Positions 11,203-22,740 of a stretch of 64,000 nucleotides of DNA are shown piece after piece. This DNA comes from Isoetes taiwanensis (lineage: Eukaryota; Streptophyta; Lycopodiopsida; Isoetales; Isoetaceae), in NCBI GenBank assembly GCA_021234155.1, contig JAJEKV010000032.1, positions 1,549,460-1,613,459 of the forward strand, given 5' to 3'. The notes beneath the pieces were generated by a model. The model was not told where the DNA came from and ran no database searches. It worked only from the letters and a program-made list of their open reading frames with translations. How positions within the stretch are numbered: the stretch's first letter is position 1; every line of letters begins with the position of its first letter. The position numbers and the translations under genes were made by a program.

Positions 11203-12397
11203 TCCTACTTCATCAATTCCTAGCACATGCACTGCTGCTTGGTCATGCATCTATTGGATTGGTCTTAGGGTGGAGCCTACATCTCATGGGTCGATGATAC
11301 TGCCCTGATGAGTCGATCCGTTAATAAATCTGTCTGTGCTTGCCCCTTATCTTTGTGTTTCTCCTTCCTAGATTGCTTATCTCTGTGTTTCTTCATCTTG
11401 TATATCCTTTATGGGCATCCTGCCGATCTATCAGCCGCATCATTCCCTTCTTTGTTCTTATCATGGTTCTTGATTTTGCTATCCGTTGGCTCAGCTCTCT
11501 GGCCTCCTGTTCTCTGTTGTTTTTTCAGCCTTTTCTTTCCTTCTGTACCATGGCTGCGATTACCTCTGCCTTTCTCTTGCCTTCTTTTTTTCCATCGCAG
11601 GCCCTCCTTGACCTGCACCCACCCTATCCAACTGCCCCAGCATCGCCAAGCTGGGCATAATCGGTTTTGTTGTCTTCTTACTTTTCCCTTTCTTAGATGG
11701 TTTGGTGATTCTAAATATGTTGGGATTATGCTTTCTTAGTCTCAGGCAGAGCCTCGCACAAGGTAGAGATGCATTCTTAGTCGTAGCCAGAGTCTTGTAC
11801 AAGGTTGAGCATATTGTGGTAGTTTGTTTTAATTAATGCTTTTTGTTCTTATTTAGATATTCGTTCTTGTAGTTGTCGATTTACTTTTTCTTCTGATTCT
11901 TGCCATACTTGATCCGTAGTATGTGTACTCGATTCTTGCTTTTCTATCTCTTAAGATTTGCGGTTTTTAATCATTTTGAATTCGATCTAAGAGGTTTTTT
12001 CGCTCTATACAGGTGGAACTGGATTTTTGAGTACTAGAATTCGATTTCGCACTAGAAATGCTAACTCTTGGGATTGTGAAATGACCCATCCATTGCTCTC
12101 TGAATTTCGAGCTGATATGCTCGGTTTGGTCTAGGTTCTTTGTATCCTTCAAGTTTTCGTCTACTATATGAAACCTCCATCCATTTCTCCAGTGACATAC
12201 CCAATTAGCGTCAGCCTTGGCGACTGCCATTTTCTTAGAGGTTTTTATTAGGGGATACTGGGTCCTGGTATCACACGGCCCATTTAAATGTATTATTTGA
12301 TTGTTTTACTAAGAATTTGTTGTTGGCTTTGTGGCTAGCTTTCGTGGTTTGTAACTTGTGATTGCTGGTTTGATTCCCTCCATTGGCCAAATAATTT

Positions 12398-14060
12398 TTC
12401 CTTTTTTCTTGAGTTTCTTTCGTGTGGCATAAACTAAACGGTATTTTTCTTTGATCTATTTCCACTACATGTTTGTGTTTTGATGTTTTCATTGATCACC
12501 TTCACAATCATGCGCTAGATTATATATTTTGCTTTCATGGAAATCTGGTTGGTCAGTACGGGGTCTCATTCATCATTTATATCCGAAATAAATAGTATTC
12601 TCGCTTCTTGGTGATCTTTTCAAACATGCATTATATCTCCCTTGTCATGTTTCATTTGTTGGTCACTTACATGGACTCTCTTATTAAATGCATTTGTTGT
12701 CCTTTTCCTATGATAGTGTTGGATTTTATAGATTTGTAAACTTGATTTCATGATGCATTTTTTATCAAAGATTTTTCTTGTCACCATAGAATTGGAATTT
12801 CTTGAGTTTTTGAGGGTTACATCAAACAAATTGCATGAACTTTACTGTTTTATCATTTCCCAGAACCTCGGTATATTGCATTATTCAACGTTTAGAACTT
12901 GTGTTAGGGCTTGTGTCATGTGGCCGTCAAATTGGTTATGGTTTCTCCAAGGGGGGTTCACAGTTTTGGGCGTATAACCCATCTACATGTACGGGAAGGG
13001 GGTTTTTTGGACCCATTTTCGTACATATACGGTCGGCAGGGGGTCCTTTTTCTGGTTTATTCTGCACTAGCCTAGGTAATTTTTATTCGGAAGGGGTCAA
13101 ATTTTACTTTTAAAAATCCGTATACAGGGGGGTTTTCCGCCACCCCATGCACGCAGATGGCATACCCCCCTTATATATGAGTGAACCCCCCTTGGGTTTC
13201 TCGTTATCTCACTGTGGTGGTTTCCTAGAGTTAACATTTGTTGTACATGTTGTAGTCTCTCATTAGCTCAGATACTGCATTATCCTATGCGTCATGTGGT
13301 CGTCAAATTGGTTATGGTTTGTCGTTATCTCACTGTGGTGGTTTTCCTTTTTTCTTGAGTTTCTTTCGTGTTTATATGGCATAAACTAGACAATGATATT
13401 TTTCTTTGATCTATTTCCACTACATGTTCGTGTTTTGATATTCTCATTGATCACCTTCACAATCATGCGCTACATTATATATTTTGTTTTCATGGAAATC
13501 AGGTTGGTCAGTACGGGGTCTCATTCATCATCTGAAATAAATAGTATTTTCGTTTCTTGGTCGATCTTTGCAAACATGCATTATATCTCCCTAGTCATGT
13601 TTCATTTGTTGGTCATTCACATGGACTCTCTTATTAAATGCATTTGTTGTCATTTTCCTTTTATAGATTTGTAAACTTGATATCATGATGCATTTTTATC
13701 AGCATTTTTCTTGTCATCATAGAATTGAAATTTCTTGAGTTTTTGAGGGTTGTATCGAACAAATTGCATGAACTTTACTATTTTATCATTTCCCAGAATC
13801 TCGGTATGTTGCATTATTCAATGTTTAGGACTTGTGTTAGGGCTTGCGTCATGTGGCCGTCAAATTGGTTGTGGTTTCTCGTTATCTTACTGCAGTGGTT
13901 TTCTAGAGTTAACATTTGTTGACATTACATGTTGTAGTCTCTCATTAGCTCAAGATCCTGCATTATCCCATGTGTCTTGTGGTCGTCAAATTAGTTATAA
14001 TTTCTCGTTATCTCACTGTGGTGGTTTCCTAGAGTTAACATTTGCTGACACTACATGTTG
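12398..14060 (-). repeat. Tandem duplications inside SDR element C
   Basis: A roughly 500-bp block starting near 12398 (CTTGAGTTTCTTTCGTGT) recurs at about 13349. A second block (GTTATCTCACTGTGGTGGTT and following) occurs at about 13205, 13325 and 14005, with a variant near 13885. No coding content is recognised. Confidence 0.75.
12947..13195. mobile_element. MITE with CCAAGGGGGGTTCAC terminal inverted repeats
   Basis: A 249-bp insert with 15-bp inverted ends (CCAAGGGGGGTTCAC and GTGAACCCCCCTTGG), flanked by the direct repeat GTTTCT (12941-12946 and 13196-13201). The paralogous duplicated block near 13875 has the same flanks (GGTTTCTCGTTATC) without the insert, so the empty site is visible inside the window. 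The superfamily is not identified; a 6-bp target duplication is not typical of the common plant MITE families. Confidence 0.85.
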
Positions 14061-15855
14061 TAGTGTCTCCTTAGCTCAGATCATGCATTATCCTATTATG
14101 TTCGGTCATTCGACATAAGGTGCTAGGACTTGCACCATGTGGCTTCGTATGTGCCGTTAGATTCATTTTGGTTTGTTATGTTTTACTTGGATTCTCACAT
14201 GGTTTGCTACGATTGGCTTTTTTCAGAGAAAATTTTAAAAGCGCATGGGTTGGATTATTAATATGCATGGGTGCCATGTGTTCGGTTTGTGGTCATTTTG
14301 CCATAATCATTTCTTTGTCCGTCCAAATCCTATATCTACATTTCATGATGTCATTTGTCTATATGTTCGCATGAATTAAGTACATACATGTTGTTGGTTA
14401 TGTTAGCCTCTAGGCCAAGGAGGTCTCTCCACATAGCGTCTATTGCAAATTATTTGTTTGGTTGAGGTTTTTGATCAGGATGCTAAGCGATAAATGATGA
14501 GGTGTTCTCTCTGGTTATGTTACACGTGTTCATACGAAGTTAGATTTTACATACATAATTGTTACGTTGGCTATTTCGTTACGTTTCTTTATATTTGTGG
14601 CTGTTGGATTAGTCACAGTTGGCCAACTAGGGGCTTCTATTGTTCATTGTCTTTGAGTTTTAGTTGCCTTATTCAATTATCTTTGTTATCCCTTTATTTC
14701 ATTTTGCACTCCATTATTCTGGTATTTTGTCTCTCCTTCCTTGCTCCTCTTTCTGCGTTCTTTCACTTGCTCCATGTTCCCCATCAACTCCTTATCTATG
14801 CATTCTAGCTTCTTATATGTGCATTTTGTTTCATTTGTTGCATTGATCTTGGGTTGACATATGTGCTATCAGGACCATTCTACAGAATATCATTTCTTTA
14901 TTTCGTTGTGGTTGCATTGTTTCCTTCTTTGAGTTCCTTCGGCTTGTTGTTCCATTTAACTTGGTTGATGTTATTCTCTTTTAGTCTTGCATCATTCCGT
15001 CTTTGATTCTTTGTCTCTGGCTCTTTTTCTATTGCTGGTTAGATTAGTTCCGGTTATAGTTTCTTTTGCTAGTGTGGTGTTTTTTGGTTTATTAGTCATT
15101 TAAGATCTTTACGTTATTGACGTCGTCATGGCCTTGTCTGTTGTTTCTATAGCTTCATTTCTCTACCGCGGGTTACATTGTGTCATTCTTTATGTTCCTT
15201 TGCATTGTTCCTTTGGTCCTTTTATGCACCTATGGATCAGATTCCAGCTTTACTTGCTCATTCGGCTTCTTCATTGCTCCTTTGTTTCTGTCTTTTCCGT
15301 TCCGTTTTTTGCTCCATTTTCTTGGGCTTCCTCTTCCTTCCATTTTACTCTAGTTGTTTTGGTTGCCCTTTTTGCTCTCCCCAAGCCATCATCTCCAATA
15401 CTCTGGAACTATTGCTTGCCCTTTCTGCCTCGTTTGTCCTGATGCTCTCTTGTCTTGTTGTCTCGTTATCCCCTTTTATCTCTGTTATCCTATCTTTCCG
15501 TTGATGTCTTGTATTCTAGCCATCCTGCTCTGGATTTCATCTGTTCTCTGGTTGGGCGCTCTTGCATGAAAGCTTGCTTGAATCTGTTATACATGGATGA
15601 TATAGGTTGGGTATTTTTGTCTTTGCTTTCAGAAGCATTTTGTCGTTAGGTGTTTTATGTAGTTTGTTGGTACGTCGATTCTACAATTTTTGTTTTCTGT
15701 GCTTTGGTGGTGGCCATAGTTGGTTTTTTGTGTTCGGTTTTTATGTGTCCCAGGGTTTCTTGTGCTCCTTTACCTCTACTTGCGTTGGCATTCCGCCTCG
15801 TCTCCCATAGTCTCGGCTTGTGAGAGGAGTTTGGAGGTAGGTTCCCCTTTATGTC

Positions 15856-16103
15856 GGATGTTGTTGTACAAGGACCTTTCCCTAGAATGCCATGGTTCTC
15901 TTCTTATATAGAAGAGAACCAGCATTCTAGAAAAAGGGATGTCTGTTTTGGTGCCACGCCAGTTTTGGATCTGCTCTTTCTGTGGCCTGTGCTTTCTATA
16001 GCGCAGGCTCTCGTTTTGGCTTTGTCATCTATATATACTCTGTTGCTTGCTTTTTTCCTTCATCATCGTTTCCTCTGAGCTGAATTCTTTGTTGTGCAGA
16101 GTT
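15856..16103 (-). repeat. SDR element C internal junction
   Basis: Left-type repeat (15856-15874), 13 nt of palindrome arm (15875-15887) and right-type repeat (15888-16103). The whole palindrome spans about 15875-15945. Confidence 0.65.
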
Positions 16104-16648
16104 CCCCCCCTCCCTCCTCTGATATCTTTGGGCTTTACATTGGTTGTTCCACTCTGTTAGGGCCAATTCTTTTTGGGCTGCCCCCTTTTTTCTTGTGTAT
16201 ATTCTTGTGTATATTCTCTCTTGAGGATATTTTTGCGATCGGATCTGGTGTATCTCTATATGTCTCTAGATATCTCTATATGTGCTTCTCTCTATCTCCG
16301 CGTAGCAATGTAGCTTCCGGCAATTCTTGATGACTTCTCAATCCTGCTTTGTATATTCTTATGTATATTCTCTCTTGTGTATGTTTTCTCTCTTGCTCTC
16401 TTTTCCCGCAGGGTTTTTTCTCGGATTTTTTCCCATTGGTTATGCTTTTATTCTCTCCCTCCCGGCGTAGTAGTTGTCGCTTCTGGGTAGGCTCCAAAGG
16501 GTTCTTCTATTAGATGTGCCTATTTTCTCTTCCTGGTGTAGCTTTGTGGCTTTCAGAGGGCATTGAGGGAAAGACCCCCATGATCAGTCCTAGTGTATCT
16601 ATATATTTTCTCTCGACATAGGCCAATGTCACTTTCGAGAATTCTTTA

Positions 16649-16842
16649 CACTACTACAAAAATAGGTAGAAATGGCACAAAAGTGACATTTATGCTCTGC
16701 CTTTTTACGGAGCATAAATGTCACTTTTGTGTCATTTGGGGAGCACAAACGTCATAAATGGCACAAAAGTAACTTCTGTGCTCCATAAAAAGGCGGAGCA
16801 TAAATCACTTTTATGCCATTTCTACCTATTTTTGTAGTAGTG
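16649..16842. mobile_element. CACTA-type MITE
   Basis: 194 bp beginning CACTACTACAAAAATAGG and ending with the inverse (CCTATTTTTGTAGTAGTG), flanked by the 3-bp duplication TTA (16646-16648 and 16843-16845). CACTA ends and a 3-bp duplication are diagnostic of the CMC/EnSpm superfamily. The interior is itself palindromic (TTTATGCTC...GAGCATAAA), so it can fold into a long hairpin. It is nested in SDR element C. Confidence 0.93.
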
Positions 16843-17330
16843 TTATAATTTCTCTATTCTGCTATTTTTTCTTGTCAGATTCTTGTGCTCTGCTTGCCTT
16901 TCGAGCATAATGAATGCTTGGCCATAGGGCTCCTAACACTGAGGTGGTAGCCAATTTTCAGTGGTTCCGAGGTGGTTGCAGTTGTAGTTTTCACTTCTAC
17001 CCCTTCTTGATGGGGTGGGGGTTGGGAGTCGATATTTGAGGGTTGCGGGCTGAGGTGCAGCTTTGGTCTAGTTAATTCTATCTTTGATGGGATTTGGATG
17101 TGGTTTTTGGTTCGGGAACTTTGTGGGTTGTGGGCCTAGTTATATGTTTTGAGCCTAGTTATATGGTTGAGGTCATTATTGGATTTTTTCGCTCATATTC
17201 ACTCATGTTGGGCCTCATTGTGGGTACCCATGTGGGTCATTGTATTTTCATTCATTCAGCTCAATGGAACTCCACTTCACAATGGATGTTGTTGTACAAG
17301 GATCATATGAAGGAATAATAAGATGGAAAT

Positions 17331-18118
17331 TCCTAGGATGGGTCCTGATCTACACACAAGTGGCCAAGTGAAGTGGTGTTCTCATTGAGCTTTGGAAAAA
17401 TTTTTGAGTACAAAGAGCCCCCGTAGGGTGGATGAAACAATGCTTAATACTATATGCCCCGAAATATAGACAATCCTCGAGAGCATTTAATCTGTCAAAT
17501 TCGATTTGAGTACAAAGAGTCTGGCCAAAACCGAAAAATGCGTCCCCATCGAGTGCGAATTGCTTGTTGTGGAGCCGATGTGAACGTCGCCCCCCTGAGT
17601 AGAGGAGCGTCCGTGGACTGCATACCCTGTCACCGAAAAGACGAATTAGAGGGAGAGAACCTGGAAAAGAGAGAACCCATTATTCGTTAGAAGTTCCATA
17701 GTAGGCGAGGAACGACGCCCTGAAGACAGAGAGAAAAACAATCACCGAAGCCACAGTGGCTACTGGAGAGAAAGCCATGGTCGACCAACCGAAAAACATT
17801 ACTAGGACTGTCGGTTGGTACCGCCTCGGAGGCAACATCACCACGCCGAGAGAAGAAGAAAAAATATCTATACATATGCCCCCCAAGGACCCCCAACAAA
17901 CCTAAGGAACCCAACCGAACAAGTGAAAACGAACTCTCATCCAAAGGAAGGACAAAAAAGCGGGGAAGGGCGGGAAGCTAGGTAGAGGTGCAACAAAAAA
18001 ACAAAGCCCAAGAGAACGCCGATAGCCAATAATGTGGAAAACTGGTCTATAAGTAGGAGGGCAAGGAGATCATCCAAGGAATGACGGTTCTATTGCTATC
18101 GCAATAGAACCGTAGCAT
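17331..18118 (+). mobile_element. Probable fragment of a fourth SDR element (D)
   Basis: A purine-rich segment contains GAACGCCGATAG near 18013, resembling GAAGACGCCGATAA in the right repeats of A and B. About 70 bp later comes a perfect inner palindrome (CGGTTCTATTG with CAATAGAACCG, 18085-18112), preceded by CATCCAAGGAATGA. By analogy the matching left end would start ATTCCTTGGATG; ATTCCTAGGATG is present at 17331. No internal junction is seen, so it may be deleted. Confidence 0.4.
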
Positions 18119-18119
18119 T

Positions 18120-18690
18120 ATAGTTGTAGATGTCAATTTTCTAAATAGCGAGTTGTAGGGCTTCTCTCCAAAGATAGGAAAGATACTTGAGTATAGATAG
18201 CATAAGATATGATCCTAGAATAGAAAATATATTATAGCCATCCTATACCTTTAAGTTTGAAATATATTTAATATCTACATAGGTCTAATTTTAGAAAAGG
18301 CAGAGGGCAAACTTTGAAACGGCATAACTCGGTGAGCAGTCAGTCATCAGAATGGAGCAATTGAGCATTCCTAAACTTGGAGTCTACTTTCAAAGATTGG
18401 GGTGGCACCACTGTAACTCTTTACAATTAGGGAGATATCACCAAAAAATATAGAGTTGAATGCTAGGTGTTCATGAAGCAAGGAAAGCGTGAGAGATAGT
18501 AGAAATGATGTCAAGCGTAGATCTTACGTAGTTTAAAATGTAACCTGAGTATTGGGTTAAAAACCCTTGTTATTGAAGTTCGTTTGATGAATGAAGGATA
18601 TTTATTATATGAGTTCCAATTGCTTTGTCTTGTTGATTTCAAGTGTTAAACGCGTTAGGAGCGTTTCATTTTGGTATCAGAGCTAGAGTT
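18120..18690 (+). mobile_element. LTR end plus primer-binding site (LTR retrotransposon remnant)
   Basis: TGGTATCAGAGC at 18672-18683 is the canonical initiator tRNA-Met primer-binding site. Just upstream is a likely LTR 3' end (GCGTTAGGAGCGTTTCA), with LTR-like sequence running back toward about 18120. The spacing and the TTT before the site resemble Ty1/copia elements. No gag or pol follows, so it is a 5' fragment. Confidence 0.6.
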
Positions 18691-19907
18691 CCCGATCATT
18701 AATCATTGTTGGTTATTGGGCCAAAGAAAGTTGGTTATCAGGCCATGACAATGAGAAGTCATTAATATTGGAGTTATGAGGTATAGAGACAAAAGAGATT
18801 ATGCATGTGATTCAATCTGTACAACGAATAACAAGAAATATGATGGGTTTTCCTTTCTCAATGGGTTTGAGTACGAATGGTAATTTTTTGTTTAATTTTC
18901 AAATTTGGTGGTTTTGAATGGTATTTTTCTTTTTTTCGATGAGAACTTTTAAATTTCGATTATTATGGATAAAATTTTGGTCAGTAATGCTCTCATTAAT
19001 ACAATTGTCATTATTTCTAGGCTAGAGTGCAAAGAGAATGCCAACTAGGAACCTATTACGCAATACTGGGAATAAACCAAATGAGCTTCTCTTCTATTGG
19101 CTAGTGGAATTTGATGACGTATTTTCTTTTTTCTCAAAATCGGACATTTTGTGCTCTCATCTAGCCTCTAATGGCCTTATGTTATTTCTTGTCTTTTCTA
19201 TTCTATTTGCTTGAATCCATAGGCATGCCTAATGTTGTTTCGACCTTTTCTCTTACTTACTTAATTAAATTGAGATTTTTTGGTTCAGCAAAATTTTTTG
19301 TTTTTTTTAGCACGCCAGCCCAATCAAGCCTACAGCCTTCCTTGCAATTCTAGCCTATCCACGTAGCACCTCCACCTCATCAAAAACTAATGTGGCAATA
19401 GCTATCATCATTAGATCCTTATTTTTTAGAATCAAGGGCTATCAAAATTAGAAAAAGGGCAAGAAAATAGGAACGAAGATAGGAGGAGCCACAACTCAAG
19501 CTGTATCCTACGTTTGCAAATCCATTCTAACAAGGAAAGAGTTGCATTTTCTTCCAAAAGCACGTCCTTGTCTTGCCTTTATAGCCTTATCTGTCGTCTC
19601 AGAGAACTGATGGATTTGCATGTGCTTTTTGGCAGTGTTCTAATCCTTGCTTTATTCTGTTTGTTCGCTTTTAAGCTTATAGCATAGGGTACTCGAATTA
19701 GGAGGTAGCCTATATTTGCATAAACATTGCAAAGCAAGTCCTGCATTTCCAAGTTCGGCTCTTAAAATCTGATTCCTAGTTCCGGCGACTTACATTTGCT
19801 TTTGTGTCAGTGAATTGTTGTTGTAGGAGACGTCAGACTAACAAGAACACATCCAAGATTATGCGGCTGGATTTGAAAAAGACAAACAAAGTTCTTCTCA
19901 CATCCAC
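18691..19907. other. A/T-rich region, nothing identified
   Basis: This may include the leader of the preceding LTR element. No coding motif or structured repeat is seen. Confidence 0.35.
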
Positions 19908-20277
19908 ATGGGAACTCCGTATATCTCAAGCGAGATGTGGTTAATGTGGCCAAAAAGTGGTTAATGTGGCCAAAAAGTGGTTAATATGGCAAAAAAACCA
20001 GGCTTCGAACTGCGCGGCGGGGGCAAAAATTTCAATCGGCTGGTTCTTTCTGCTCCATGGGCAGTTTGATTCGATCTAAAAACCATGCCAATCGCTTTGT
20101 CTGGTCCTTTTATGCTAGCTTGTTGAAGAGAGGAAGAGATTTGAGGCAGAATGGAGCTAGATCGACAAAAAAACGCCAAAAACAGTTAGTTTTTGGGCTT
20201 CAAACCACGTTGTTCTTCGTGGCTGATACAGGTGGCCACATTAACCACATCTTGCTTGAGATATACGGCGTTCCCAT
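19908..20277. mobile_element. MITE-like inverted-repeat element
   Basis: 45-bp arms at 19908-19952 and 20233-20277 (ATGGGAACTCCGTATATCTC and its inverse) with only a few mismatches enclose about 280 bp. No convincing target-site duplication is visible. The left arm runs into a 20-bp unit (GTGGTTAATGTGGCCAAAAA) repeated three times at 19937, 19957 and 19977. Confidence 0.7.
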
Positions 20278-20483
20278 TTCACCAGGTATTTAGTCTCCTT
20301 CTCGTACTGTATTTCTTGACCCATGAGCTAGTGGTTAATTATGCATTTAGTGTTTACAGGCTTATCAGATGCATGTTAGGACCTTAGAGCCAGCATCCAG
20401 TGACATAAAAAGTTCAGTTTTAAATGACATTTTTTCCAATAGAAGCAAGACCACGGGCATCCCACAAGTATCAGAAAACCTTA

Positions 20484-20513
20484 ATTCTGGGAAGGGACTC
20501 GCGAGAGACACAA
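20484..20513 (+). repeat. SDR element B left-end repeat
   Basis: ATTCTGGGAAGGGACTCGCG followed by AGAGACACAA, identical to 21391-21420. It is followed by GATAGATAGG, the same decamer that follows the left repeat in element A. Confidence 0.8.
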
Positions 20514-20658
20514 GATAGATAGGCTTGTCATTCATCACAGCAGCAGTATACAATGTGTGAAAAACTAAGGAGAGAGAGAGAGGGGATAGTCGACCATAGG
20601 AACAATATCGGACTACCCCCTAAAAAGAAATGTGCCAAGGCAAAATAAAAAGGTAATG

Positions 20659-20734
20659 GCGACAACTTCTCATCGGGATAAAAAACCCCGCCCTTTCGGG
20701 TTTTCGAGGAAAACCCTAATGAGAAATAGTCGCC
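20659..20734 (+). ncRNA. Structured motif near left end of SDR element B
   Basis: Outer stems GGCGAC with GTCGCC and TTCTCAT with ATGAGAA surround the same core as in element A. Relative to A, both strands of each outer stem have changed in a pairing-preserving way, while the core (AAAACCCCGCCCTTTCGGG) is unchanged. It sits 175 nt from the left end here against 222 nt in A. Confidence 0.55.
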
Positions 20735-21265
20735 AACAACCTTGAATGTGTTGCCTGGAGAACGGAGAGAAACGAGTTGATGGCTTAATTATAAAATAGA
20801 GCACGACCCCGGCTAAAGTGCCCCCTGAATGTGTCCATGGAGAACCGAAGGAGAGGGGTGATGGCGAACAGAAATAGAACAGGACCCCAGCAGACGGTGG
20901 AAAACGACGGAATCCTGCAAGCAATACCAACAAAGCTCCCAAAAGAACACCCGTAAATGGTCGAGAAAAAAACAAAGACAAGCGGCACCAAGAAAGTCCG
21001 AAAATAAAAAACAGAGGAAAAAAGAACATAACAGAAAAAGATAGCATCACCCAGCGGGTGGAGAACCATTATGTAAAAATATGCATCACCCTCGAGGTGG
21101 AAAACAACATCACCTGTAGGTGGAGAACAACACAACAGAGGGCGGCGGGAACGTAAACATAAGAATAGCAACACTCACAGGTGGAGAACAACAAAGAGGC
21201 ATGAACAACAAAAAATACAAATGAAAAAGACTCATGCGCCACCGTCAGCAGGGCGGGAAGGGAGG

Positions 21266-21420
21266 GAAGCCACGAGAGGAGAAGAAGAACTGCTGTGAGA
21301 AGACGCCGATAACCGAGCCAAAACAGAAAAGGCCTAATATAGGCGCTCGTCCCTTCCCAGAATGGCGATCCGATGGCTCGGATCGATGGGATTCTGGGAA
21401 GGGACTCGCGAGAGACACAA
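21266..21420 (+). repeat. SDR element B internal junction
   Basis: Right repeat (21266-21392) fused to left repeat (21391-21420). The outer palindrome arms are CTCGTCCCTTCCCAGAAT and ATTCTGGGAAGGGACTCG; the inner hairpin is a perfect CGATCCGA with TCGGATCG. It has the same geometry as the junction in A with different sequence. Confidence 0.8.
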
Positions 21421-21730
21421 AACCGGCCGACTACCAAAGGACTTCCTCAACTATAAGCCTAGTCACTGCGAAACCTCCAGCTTAAGCCGGTAGCAAGAAG
21501 ACACTCCTGCCACCACCTCCGAGCAGTCGGATAGGATAAAGGACGCAGAGAGAAAGGAGAGGAACGAAAAAAGAGGGCCGCCGGACGGAGTATCGAGGAG
21601 ATGATAGGAACCAGTAGAAATCAGGCGCTGAAGGACAGTGACGGGGCATGCGAATGAAGGCAAGCGGCCAGGGGGAGAAAGTAAACTAGGATCCGAAGAA
21701 TATGGTTCAAGCGAGAAGGAAGCTACACGT

Positions 21731-22740
21731 TGATGACGAGAACCAGCAGTGCGAGCAAGCCGTGGGAGAGAAAACGAAGCTGAAGAAGAAGAGCCGGAAG
21801 CGCCTGCTACGGACGACATCAGCTCAATGACCTGAAAAAGGAAAGGACATTATAGAAAAAACAATGAAAAGAGAAGTACGCCGCCACGATGACGAATCTA
21901 AGGAAGCGCCCGGCTGGATGGCAATGACCTGAAAAAAGGAAGGACATTTGAGAACAAAAACAATGAAAAGAAAGGGACGCCGCCACGATGACGAATCGAA
22001 GGAAGCGCCCTGGCATGCCAACGAGAACGGCAACAAGGCGATGACAAAACAAACCACGTTAATACGTACAATGCACATATGATATGAATGCAAGTCAACA
22101 AAGGAACCCTTCAACATGGATCCCCAAAAAGAATAAACAATAACGATAAATAAGAAGGAAAAATACCAAGTAACTGAGAGAAAAAGGCAAAGAGGAAAAA
22201 ACCTACGCATAGGAATGTAAAAATGCATAGATATAAAGATCGGACGAGAAACATGGCGAGGTTGAGTAGAGTCGCACACCACGTAGCGAGCGAGAGAAGA
22301 CGAGGACCGCCAGCAGCCGTCATGCCAATTGAAGGCAAGGGGCTCCGAGATGCGCAAAAAAGCGGCAAAGGAAAATACGACGAGAGCAGCGCGGGCCAGA
22401 GAGGGAAAAGAAACCGCGGGATGCGCGAAGTGGAGAACAAAAGAGCGTACATGCTGAGGCACGAGAGGAAAAAAGGTACGAGGGGGGCGAGCTCGACGAG
22501 AGGTAGACTGACGAGCCAAAGAGGGTAAAGGTAGAATGGCGGGAGAGGGAAGTTGAAAATTTAATGAAATTCGCGATGATGACGAGAACCAGCAGCACGA
22601 GCGAGCCGTGGGGGAGAAAACGAAGCGGAGGGAGAAGAGCTGGAAGTGCCCGCAATAGACGGCATCAGCTCAGTGACCTGAAAAAAGGAAGGACATTAGA
22701 GAACAAAAACAATGGAAAGAAAAGCACGCCAACTACGAGA
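21731..22740 (+). repeat. Dispersed direct repeats inside SDR element B
   Basis: A block around GATGACGAGAACCAGCAG occurs at about 21733 and 22575. A block TGACCTGAAAAA plus GGAAGGACAT occurs at about 21829, 21926 and 22675. A short (GATA)6 tract lies at about 23188-23211. Two blocks containing AAATTCAAATGATGCCGAAC lie near 23709 and 24027. Confidence 0.7.

Larger units (their letters stand above)
10987..17302 (-). mobile_element. SDR element C: split-direct-repeat element on the minus strand
   Basis: A 216-bp repeat at the low-coordinate end (10987-11202) recurs at 15888-16103. A 19-bp repeat at the high-coordinate end (17284-17302, GGATGTTGTTGTACAAGGA) recurs at 15856-15874, just before it. 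Read on the A-rich minus strand, the order is short left repeat, 1.2 kb, joined repeats, 4.7 kb, long right repeat, as in elements A and B. The junction is again a nested palindrome (GGTTCTCTTC with GAAGAGAACC, enclosed by CTAGAATGC with GCATTCTAG). Unlike A and B, 13 nt at the junction (15875-15887) occur at neither end, so one terminus has been altered. The body holds two MITEs and tandem duplications. No polymerase or recombinase ORF is seen. Confidence 0.6.

Noticed and set aside
11299-11330. CTGATGAG resembling a hammerhead ribozyme core
   Set aside because: No GAAA box with a closing stem follows at the required place, so the core cannot form.
14120-16080. Plus-strand hydrophobic open frames in SDR element C
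   Set aside because: Same effect: the pyrimidine-rich strand of an A-rich element gives spurious Phe/Leu/Ser-rich frames.
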